This document shows, piece after piece, positions 56,686-64,000 of a stretch of 64,000 bases of DNA. The notes under the pieces are model-generated. The model searched no databases and was not told the origin of the DNA. It saw only the letters and a list, made by a program, of their open reading frames with translations. The first letter of the stretch is position 1; each line of letters opens with the position of its first letter. The stretch comes from Sphingomonadales bacterium (GTDB lineage Bacteria > Bacteroidota > Bacteroidia > UBA7662), in assembly GCA_016872215.1 (NCBI GenBank), contig VHAX01000002.1, positions 1 to 64,000 on the forward strand, in the 5' to 3' direction. Both the position numbers and the translations under genes were made by a program.

Positions 56686-59154
56686 ATGCCCCGTGATACA
56701 ACATCTGTGCCAAAAGGAAGCGCCAAGGCACTCGATTTTGAAGAATTTAAGAAAGAAGTTCATTCCGATTACCGGACTGCATGGATCAGTAGACAGGCGA
56801 GCCTGATCGGACGAAAAGAGGTACTCACCGGAAAAGCTAAATTTGGAATTTTCGGCGACGGCAAAGAAATCCCACAACTTGCCATGGCCCGGGCTTTCAC
56901 AGCGGGCGACATCCGATCGGGCTACTACCGCGACCAGACTTTTATGCTTGCAAAAGGTCTCACCAGCATCCGTCAGTTTTTCGCGCAATTGTACGCCCAT
57001 CCATCACTGGAAGCTGAACCAGCAAGCGGGGGCAGGTTAATGAATGGTCATTTTTCTACTCGATTTCTAGACGATCAAGGGAATTGGCATGCACTTTCGG
57101 ATTCAATGCACAGCACGTGTGACATTTCTCCAACGGCTGGACAAATGGGCCGTGCCCTAGGCATCGCCTATGCCTCGAAATTATATCGGCATAATCCTGC
57201 CATCGCCGAATCGACACCCTTTAGTAAGGCCGGGCGCGAAATTAGCTTTGCAACCATCGGAAACGCCGCAACTTCAGAAGGACATTTTTGGGAAACACTC
57301 AACGCCGCCGCCGTCCTGCAAGTTCCTTTGCTCATCAGCATTTGGGACGACGAATTCGGCATTTCCGTACCTGCGCGCTACCAAACCGCTAAGGAAAACC
57401 TCAGTAGCTTGTTGTCTGGCTTCATCAGCGAACCGGGTCGGTCAGGAATCAAACTACACACCCTTCGCGGGTGGGACTACCCTTCCCTTTGTGCCGCCTA
57501 TCAGGATACAGCTCAAGAAATGCGCAAAACCCATATCCCAGCCGTTTTTCACATCACAGAGCTCACCCAACCTCAGGGTCATTCCACATCGGGGTCGCAC
57601 GAACGCTATAAATCACCCGAGCGCCTCGAATGGGAGCGCCAACAAGATGGCATCGTTAAGATGCGCGCATGGATGTTGCAGGAAGGAATTGCAACGGAAG
57701 CTGAAGTAGCAGAAATCGAAGAAGAAGGCATCAGCTATACCAAATCGGAGCAGCGGGCCGCATATCAGGAATTCCGAATGGAAATCGACGAAAAGGCAGC
57801 TGTAACCCTAACAATTCTTTCCGAACTCGCTAAGGAAACCCCGCAAATAACCCAAACTGTTGATGAACTCGTGAACCCCCTGAAGCAAAACAAGGAGCCC
57901 CTTCGGCGGGATCTTGTGAGCGCACTAAGGGGAAGCCTCCTAGCCGCCCGCCATCACCCGGGAGCCGCCCGGGATCGTGTTCAATCGCTGCTCAAAGAGA
58001 TGACAGATCAGCATGAAAAACTTTTCAGCAGTCACCTCTACAGCCAGTCGGCCTACTCCACCCAAAACCACAGGCCGATCCCGGCCGTTTTCAGCGAGCA
58101 AAGTACCTTTAATACCGGGTATGAGGTACTCAATATGGCTTTCTCCGATATCTTAAGACGCGAACCGACGTTTTTCGCACTCGGGGAGGATGTGGGAAAA
58201 ATCGGCGATGTCAATCAGGGATTCGCGGGCCTTCAAGATTTGTACGGGGAAAACCGGGTCACCGATACTGGCATTAGGGAAATGAGCATTGTTGGACAGG
58301 GATTGGGGGCGGCTATGCGTGGACTCAGGCCGATGGCGGAAATCCAATATCTGGATTACCTGCTCTATGCCTTACAGATTTTGAGCGACGATGTGGCTAC
58401 GCTACATTACCGTACTGTAGGTGGACAAAAAGCACCTCTTATCGTTCGCACACGTGGCCACCGTCTGGAGGGGATCTGGCACTCAGGCTCGCCTATGGGC
58501 ATGATCCTCCACAGCATCCGGGGCATGCTGCTGCTGGTTCCCCGCAACATGGTGCAGGCAGCGGGATTCTACAATATGCTCTTGGCCTGCGACGAGCCGG
58601 CTGTGGTCATCGAATCACTCAACGGATACAGATTGAAGGAACGGGTTCCAGACAATCTGTTCGAATTTACCCTTGCCCCGGGGATTCCTGAAGTACTAAG
58701 GGAGGGAAATGATATCAGCGTAATTACATACGGCTCCTGCTGCCGAATGGCGATTGAAGCCGCCGATCGTTTGATAGCGCTCGGCATCGAAGCAGAGGTC
58801 ATTGATGTACAATCCTTGATTCCATTCGACATCCACCACAGCTTGATAGAATCAATCAGCAAAACCAATCGATTTCTCATCGTGGATGAGGACGTTCCCG
58901 GGGGTGCTTCCTCCTACATCTACCAGCAAATCATGGAAGTACAGCAGGCATATTTTCATTTGGATAGTCCCGGCCGTACTCTCACCGCCCGCGAGCATCG
59001 TCCGGCCTATGGCAGTGATGGCGACTACTTCAGCAAACCTTCGGTTGATGATATGGTAGAAGCGGTCTACCAGTTGATGTCGGAAACAGACCCTGCACTT
59101 TACCCCCCCATTAGGAATACGGATGGGTCAATCGGACTCAACCGGATTAAGTAG
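56686..59154 (+). CDS. fused alpha+beta E1 component of branched-chain 2-oxoacid dehydrogenase
   Basis: Alpha-like N-terminal half (TAGQMGRALGIAYASKLYR, SFATIGNAATSEGHFWETLNAAAVLQVPLLISIWDDEFGISVP) and beta-like C-terminal half (FFALGEDVGKIGDVNQGFAGLQDLYGENRVTDTGIREMSIVGQGLGAAMRGLRPMAEIQYLDY). Start chosen after TATCTTTG (56673-56680). Confidence 0.9.
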   Translation: MPRDTTSVPKGSAKALDFEEFKKEVHSDYRTAWISRQASLIGRKEVLTGKAKFGIFGDGKEIPQLAMARAFTAGDIRSGYYRDQTFMLAKGLTSIRQFFAQLYAHPSLEAEPASGGRLMNGHFSTRFLDDQGNWHALSDSMHSTCDISPTAGQMGRALGIAYASKLYRHNPAIAESTPFSKAGREISFATIGNAATSEGHFWETLNAAAVLQVPLLISIWDDEFGISVPARYQTAKENLSSLLSGFISEPGRSGIKLHTLRGWDYPSLCAAYQDTAQEMRKTHIPAVFHITELTQPQGHSTSGSHERYKSPERLEWERQQDGIVKMRAWMLQEGIATEAEVAEIEEEGISYTKSEQRAAYQEFRMEIDEKAAVTLTILSELAKETPQITQTVDELVNPLKQNKEPLRRDLVSALRGSLLAARHHPGAARDRVQSLLKEMTDQHEKLFSSHLYSQSAYSTQNHRPIPAVFSEQSTFNTGYEVLNMAFSDILRREPTFFALGEDVGKIGDVNQGFAGLQDLYGENRVTDTGIREMSIVGQGLGAAMRGLRPMAEIQYLDYLLYALQILSDDVATLHYRTVGGQKAPLIVRTRGHRLEGIWHSGSPMGMILHSIRGMLLLVPRNMVQAAGFYNMLLACDEPAVVIESLNGYRLKERVPDNLFEFTLAPGIPEVLREGNDISVITYGSCCRMAIEAADRLIALGIEAEVIDVQSLIPFDIHHSLIESISKTNRFLIVDEDVPGGASSYIYQQIMEVQQAYFHLDSPGRTLTAREHRPAYGSDGDYFSKPSVDDMVEAVYQLMSETDPALYPPIRNTDGSIGLNRIK

Positions 59155-59189
59155 TTATGAAGACCTCGCATTCACCCAACTCCAGAGAT

Positions 59190-60989
59190 CTACATCCGGT
59201 CGGGTGCCTCGATTCCTAGTACGAACAGACTTCTTTTTAATACCCGGGCCGCTTCCTGCGATAAATAGAGCCGAAACAGCCGACTCTCATCGGTGGTTTC
59301 GGGTGTGAGAATCGGGCAATCATGGTAGAAACGATTGTAGAGTCCGGCCAGATCGTAGGCATACTGACAGAGCAGGGAAGGATTTTTGTGTGTATGGGAC
59401 GCGAAAATCGATTCACGATAGCCTGATAGTTGCCGCATCAATTCCCTTTCAGTCAATTTTATGTCTGATGGTAATGCCGCCGTAGCAAGCACCGATGCTC
59501 CAATCCCAATCGATTCTGCCTTTCTCAGAACGGCACAGGCCCGTGCGTGGGCGTATTGAATAAACGGTCCAGTATGACCCTGCAGATCGATTGACTCCTC
59601 GGGATGGAAGACCATACGCTTTTGGGGATCCACTTTCAGGATAAAATACTTCAACGCCGCCATGCCAACCTGATTGAATAGTATAGTTTTATCACCTTCG
59701 CTCAATTCCATAAGCTTTTCCGAAAATTCGCTTTTGTCCCTTGCGGCGGCCACCATTTCATCCATCAAGTCATCGGCGTCGACCACCGTGCCCTCCCTTG
59801 ACTTCATGCGCCCTGAGGGCAGGTCCACCATTCCATATGATAAATGGTGACATCGGGAGGCCCATTCATACCCCAGACGTTGCAGTACGAGGAATAGTAC
59901 TTTGAAGTGGTAGTCCTGTTCGTTGCCCACAACGTAGGTCATCTCATCAGTGTTCCATTCTTTTTGTCGCTCAATAGCGGTTCCGATGTCTTGCGTGATG
60001 TAGACAGAAGTACCGTCACTTCTCAAAAGTACTTTTCGGTCCAGTCCCGCACCGGTGAGATTGGCCCAAACCGAACCATCCGGGTCGCGCTCAAAAACGC
60101 CGCGCGCCAATCCGTCCAGCACCTGATCGCGACCCAGTACATAGGTTTCCGACTCGTAGTAGTTTCGATCGAAAAACGAGCCAAGCCGTTGATGCGTCTG
60201 GTCGAATCCCGAATAAACCCAGCCATTCATTGATTGCCACAAAGCACGAACCCCGGGAACACCGACTTCCCAATCACGCAGCATTTGTTGCGCTTCCAGT
60301 AAAATAGGGGCGTGATCTTTGGCTGTTCTCGCATCCATTCCGCCATCTTTTCGTTCCTCGGTTTGCCGACGCCACTCAACATCAAACCGGACATAGTATT
60401 TGCCTACGAGGTGATCCCCCTTGAGGCCGCTGCTCTGGGGCGTTTCACCCTGTCCGAACTTCTCCCATGCCAGCATCGACTTACAAATATGTATGCCCCG
60501 GTCGTTGATTACCTGAACGCGAACCACCTCATCACCGGCCTCCTCCGACAATCGGCTCACGGCCATCCCCAAAAGAATGTTTCTGATATGTCCAAGGTGC
60601 AGCGGCTTGTTGGTATTGGGAGAAGCGAACTCCACCAGCAACTTTTTTCCTGATATGTTGGGTGTAGGTCGACTCCCCTCCTGATGGGCATGCATCCAAA
60701 AATGCGCGCTCAGTGAAATATTCAGAAATCCCTGTACGATCTCGGAAGACTCCACTAACGGCTGGCCTTCGAACGAAAGCGTGCCCAGAAAAATGCGCGT
60801 CCGCTCGCCGAAAGCGAGTGGGTTCATCGACAAGCGCTTGGCGGGGCCAAATAGAACCAGAGTGATGTCGCCCGAGAAATCCTTGCGGGTTTGCTGAAAT
60901 ACGAGGTGTTCGGGCTTCAGAAGTCCGGCATATTCCCTGAGGATAAGTGGCTGCAGATGGGTTCGGAGATAGTGTTCCTGGGGTGACAT
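59190..60989 (-). CDS. argS: arginine-tRNA ligase
   Basis: LLVEFASPNTNKPLHLGHIRNILLG...QVINDRGIHICKSMLAW...YVVGNEQDYHFKVLF; 599 aa. Confidence 0.97.
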   Translation of the reverse strand: MSPQEHYLRTHLQPLILREYAGLLKPEHLVFQQTRKDFSGDITLVLFGPAKRLSMNPLAFGERTRIFLGTLSFEGQPLVESSEIVQGFLNISLSAHFWMHAHQEGSRPTPNISGKKLLVEFASPNTNKPLHLGHIRNILLGMAVSRLSEEAGDEVVRVQVINDRGIHICKSMLAWEKFGQGETPQSSGLKGDHLVGKYYVRFDVEWRRQTEERKDGGMDARTAKDHAPILLEAQQMLRDWEVGVPGVRALWQSMNGWVYSGFDQTHQRLGSFFDRNYYESETYVLGRDQVLDGLARGVFERDPDGSVWANLTGAGLDRKVLLRSDGTSVYITQDIGTAIERQKEWNTDEMTYVVGNEQDYHFKVLFLVLQRLGYEWASRCHHLSYGMVDLPSGRMKSREGTVVDADDLMDEMVAAARDKSEFSEKLMELSEGDKTILFNQVGMAALKYFILKVDPQKRMVFHPEESIDLQGHTGPFIQYAHARACAVLRKAESIGIGASVLATAALPSDIKLTERELMRQLSGYRESIFASHTHKNPSLLCQYAYDLAGLYNRFYHDCPILTPETTDESRLFRLYLSQEAARVLKRSLFVLGIEAPDRM

Positions 60990-60999
60990 ATGCCAGAAA

Positions 61000-61959
61000 T
61001 CAGTTGCTTAAATTTTGGTTTTGTATGGAATTGGCGACTTTCACAAGAATCTCAAATGCCGTTTCCGCCATGATGTTCTCCTTATCGAGCGTTGGGTTGA
61101 TTTCCACCATTTCAAAGCAAATCACTTTGGGATTGCCTACGAGATTCTGAAGGAGTTTACCAGCTTCCCGCTCATTGATGCCATTGGGAACGGGAGTGCC
61201 CGTACCCTGACTCACTCTGGGGTCAAGAGAATCGACATCGAAGGATACATATATGGCATCACAGCGGTCGAGGGATGTGAGGATGGCATTGGCCACCTTT
61301 TCCACACCCTGCCTGCGTATTTGTGACACCTGAAAAATTTTGCATGCATGTTTCCGGATGAGGTACTCTTCCTGAGGCTCTCTATCCCTCAGCGCAACAT
61401 ACACCACATCCGAAAGGTGGATGGGTGGTGTGTCACCCCCAATTTTCTTGATCTGATCCCAGGCCTTTCGGGTACGCTCATCGGGCTCATTGACCTTGCA
61501 GTCGAAATTGTCCTCCCCCGCGGCAATAGCCAAAGACATACCATGCATGTTGCCCGAAAGCGTGGTGTAGGGCGAGTGCAGATCCGCATGCGCATCAATC
61601 CAAACCACACCCAGACGCTTGCCCGCCAAAGCCCGATGCAAACCGAAAATGGTTCCTGCCGCGCTGCTATGGTCGCCCGCTAACACCAATGGAAATCGGC
61701 CCGATTGCAATACGCTTTGTACGCTGTCGGCGACGTTTCGGCACACTTCTGTAATCCCCCCGATGTGTCGCGCAAAGGGTGTTCGAACTGGTTCATACAG
61801 TTGTTCGTTGCAGTCTGGCACCGACAGCCGATCGGTTCTGTGAAAAAACCGGGATCCGAAGTCATGCGCAGCAATTTTGACGGCATCTATGCCAAGGCTA
61901 GCGCCTCGCGTACCTGCGCCCAGTTCCGACCGCACCTCAATTAATGTCCATTCGGCCAT
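61000..61959 (-). CDS. arginase
   Basis: LVLAGDHSSAAGTIFGLHRAL...LGVVWIDAHADLHSPYTTLSGNMHGMSLAIA...YVSFDVDSLDPRVSQGTGTPVPNG. Confidence 0.92.
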   Translation of the reverse strand: MAEWTLIEVRSELGAGTRGASLGIDAVKIAAHDFGSRFFHRTDRLSVPDCNEQLYEPVRTPFARHIGGITEVCRNVADSVQSVLQSGRFPLVLAGDHSSAAGTIFGLHRALAGKRLGVVWIDAHADLHSPYTTLSGNMHGMSLAIAAGEDNFDCKVNEPDERTRKAWDQIKKIGGDTPPIHLSDVVYVALRDREPQEEYLIRKHACKIFQVSQIRRQGVEKVANAILTSLDRCDAIYVSFDVDSLDPRVSQGTGTPVPNGINEREAGKLLQNLVGNPKVICFEMVEINPTLDKENIMAETAFEILVKVANSIQNQNLSN

Positions 61960-62013
61960 GACTGTGTGCTAATTCGCTGAATAAAACTAAATTTGCGCCC
62001 CTAACGCAGCGCA

Positions 62014-63396
62014 ATGCAAAGTTACGCAGAATTTCTGGACCTGAGCGTGGGATTTCCCCAGGAGGGATGGAAACTCATCGACGATGAGTTGTATTTTCAT
62101 GACATCAATCTGATGGAAATGGCCGAGACATTCGGCACCCCGCTGCGGTTCACATACTTGCCACTCATCAGTCAGAAAATAGAGAAGGCCAACCATTTGT
62201 TTCGTGCGGCATTCGAAAAGCACAGCTACAAAGGCTCATATACCTATTGCTATTGCACGAAGAGTTCTCATTTCAAACACATACTTGAGGAGGCGCTGGT
62301 TGCAGGCGTTCAGCTGGAAACCTCATCAGCCTTTGATATGCCGATAATTGAGGCTTTGGAGCGCAAGGGCATGATTACCAAAGACATTATGGTGGTGTGC
62401 AATGGCTTCAAAAAGGACAACTATAAAGAGAACATTGTTGACCTAATCCACGATGGGTTTGGCCACATCATCCCGGTGCTCGACAATAAGGAAGAGTTCA
62501 ACTACTACGACAATGAAGTGGAGATACCCTGCTCACTGGGCATGCGCTTATCGGCAGAAGAAAAGCCCGACTATCCCTTTTATACCTCCCGGCTCGGAAT
62601 CCGGGCCGACGAAATGGTCGATTTCTACCAAAGCAAAATCCGCAACGATCAACGCTTTCGCCTGGAGTTACTTCATTTTTTTGTAAGCAGCGGGTTCAAC
62701 GACACACCCCATTTTTGGAACGAGCTGGAGAAACTCGTGAACACCTTTGTCAAACTCAAAAAGGTTTGTCCCGACTTGCACATGCTCGATATTGGGGGCG
62801 GATTACCCTTTAAGAATACGCTAGAATTTGAATACGACTACGAGTATATGATTGGGGAGATTGTGCACCGGATCAAATCGATTTGCAATGACAATGACGT
62901 GGAGGAGCCGGATCTGATTACGGAATTCGGTAGTTTTACGGTGGCAGAATCCTCAGGCATTATTTTTAAAGTTTTAGGGCGCAAGCAGCAGAATGACCGC
63001 GAAAAATGGCTGATGGTGGACGGCAGTATGATCACGATGTTGCCCGATGTCTGGGCCATGAACCAAAAATTTATTGTGTTGCCCTTGAATAACTGGGACT
63101 CGGAATATGAGCGGGTGAACATTGGGGGTATCACCTGCGATGGCCTGGATTTTTACAAGACGGAGCAGAACAACGCCTCAACCTGGATGCCGAAAACCCG
63201 CAAAGCCCAGTATGTGGCTTTTTTCCACACCGGGGCCTATCAGGAAACGCTCAGCGGTACAGGGGGAATACACCACTGCCTGATTCCTACGCCGAGGCAT
63301 GTTCTGATTCGGAAGACGAAAGACAACAACCTTGATTATCAGTTGTTTCAGGAGGAGCAAAGCAGCAAACAGGTATTGAAAATTCTAGGTTACTGA
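62014..63396 (+). CDS. speA: biosynthetic arginine decarboxylase-like PLP enzyme
   Basis: FGTPLRFTYLPLISQKIEKANHLF...YKGSYTYCYCTKSSHFKHILEEAL...LDIGGGLPFKNTLEFEYDYEYMIGEIV; 460 aa. Confidence 0.85.
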   Translation: MQSYAEFLDLSVGFPQEGWKLIDDELYFHDINLMEMAETFGTPLRFTYLPLISQKIEKANHLFRAAFEKHSYKGSYTYCYCTKSSHFKHILEEALVAGVQLETSSAFDMPIIEALERKGMITKDIMVVCNGFKKDNYKENIVDLIHDGFGHIIPVLDNKEEFNYYDNEVEIPCSLGMRLSAEEKPDYPFYTSRLGIRADEMVDFYQSKIRNDQRFRLELLHFFVSSGFNDTPHFWNELEKLVNTFVKLKKVCPDLHMLDIGGGLPFKNTLEFEYDYEYMIGEIVHRIKSICNDNDVEEPDLITEFGSFTVAESSGIIFKVLGRKQQNDREKWLMVDGSMITMLPDVWAMNQKFIVLPLNNWDSEYERVNIGGITCDGLDFYKTEQNNASTWMPKTRKAQYVAFFHTGAYQETLSGTGGIHHCLIPTPRHVLIRKTKDNNLDYQLFQEEQSSKQVLKILGY

Positions 63397-63437
63397 ACTG
63401 CCGATTTTTCGTATACTTGCACCTCAAAATTTTTGTT

Positions 63438-63575
63438 ATGGGGGTTACCAAACTCAAAAGAAAAGCGGCCAAAAACAAAACCGTTTCGCGTCTTCGCAAT
63501 CAGGGTCTCACCAAAACCAGCTTGGGGTCCTACAAAAACCACCGCAAGGAGTCGGAATCGGCTACAGCTGAATAA
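63438..63575 (+). CDS. 45-aa basic protein, not in the supplied ORF track
   Basis: ATG GGG GTT ACC AAA ... TAA: MGVTKLKRKAAKNKTVSRLRNQGLTKTSLGSYKNHRKESESATAE; TATACTTG (63412-63419) -7-like element upstream. Confidence 0.8.
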   Translation: MGVTKLKRKAAKNKTVSRLRNQGLTKTSLGSYKNHRKESESATAE

Positions 63576-64000
63576 TTTGTAAGGCGTCTTTCGTCGCGTC
63601 GCCTGATAGACCAACCGCCTCCCAGGTTTTGTCACCCAACAGCCGCACCGATGTGGCGAATGCCTCAAAGGGTAAGCGTCCGCCCCACTCAGTCGGGGCG
63701 ATCATCGAGAGTACCCTCTGACCATTTTTTCTTAGGTATAAATGGTAGGTTTGTCCTACCACCGGATCAAATCCCATATCGGACCCATATACCTCTTCAG
63801 CAAGCTTCAACCTTTCTTCTATTTTTCGGGCCTGTTGCATCAAGACATCTGCCTGCCTTCGCAACATGGCCATTTGCTGTTCGGCCTGCTCCCTTGCCGT
63901 TTCCAAAGAGTGACTTTTCGCCTTTCCTTTGTCGATCGGCCGAATCACGGGACTGCTCACATGTACCGCAATCGGGGCAAAGGATGCCTCACCGGTGTAA
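63562..64000 (-). CDS. DUF2452-family protein, 5' end outside window
   Basis: YTGEASFAPIAVHVSSPVIRPIDKGKAKSHSLETAREQAEQQM...RLKLAEEVYGSDMGFDPVVGQTYHLYLRKNGQRVLSMIAPTEWG; reading frame continues through position 64000. Confidence 0.82.
   Translation of the reverse strand, partial: YTGEASFAPIAVHVSSPVIRPIDKGKAKSHSLETAREQAEQQMAMLRRQADVLMQQARKIEERLKLAEEVYGSDMGFDPVVGQTYHLYLRKNGQRVLSMIAPTEWGGRLPFEAFATSVRLLGDKTWEAVGLSGDATKDALQIIQL

Noticed and set aside
1-64000. CRISPR arrays, tRNA/rRNA genes, transposases, toxin-antitoxin or defence modules
   Set aside because: Scanned intergenic regions and ORF translations by eye; no regularly spaced repeats, no tRNA-like sequence and no hallmark proteins except the ORF6N remnant.

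Overview
The window is a dense chromosomal segment from a Bacteroidota-type genome. Support for that placement: TAnnTTTG -7 promoter elements, T9SS sorting tail, BshB1, DUF4294, DUF1573, DUF349, YchF, and carboxynorspermidine-pathway genes. I can support about 56 CDS, mostly housekeeping and metabolic: propionyl-CoA carboxylase beta, PaaN/PaaE, polyamine operon, icd, alaS, gatB, fbp, fmt, smc, purB, lysC, maf, cdd, acs, fused branched-chain 2-oxoacid dehydrogenase E1, argS, arginase and speA. I found no rRNA, tRNA, CRISPR array, intact mobile element or recognisable defence system. No multi-gene system stands out as clearly undescribed. The points most worth a second look are: a decayed ORF6N-domain (phage/mobile-type) pseudogene at about 4380-4797; an exact, in-frame 39-bp tandem duplication inside a PLP aminotransferase (55048-55125); several start codons placed exactly 5 nt after a TAnnTTTG-like -7 element, suggesting leaderless transcripts; -7 elements embedded in inverted repeats or fused to the preceding terminator; three convergent gene pairs sharing a 4-bp overlapping stop; and an unannotated 45-aa basic protein gene (63438-63575). 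All calls come from reading the sequence and supplied translations; no searches were run.
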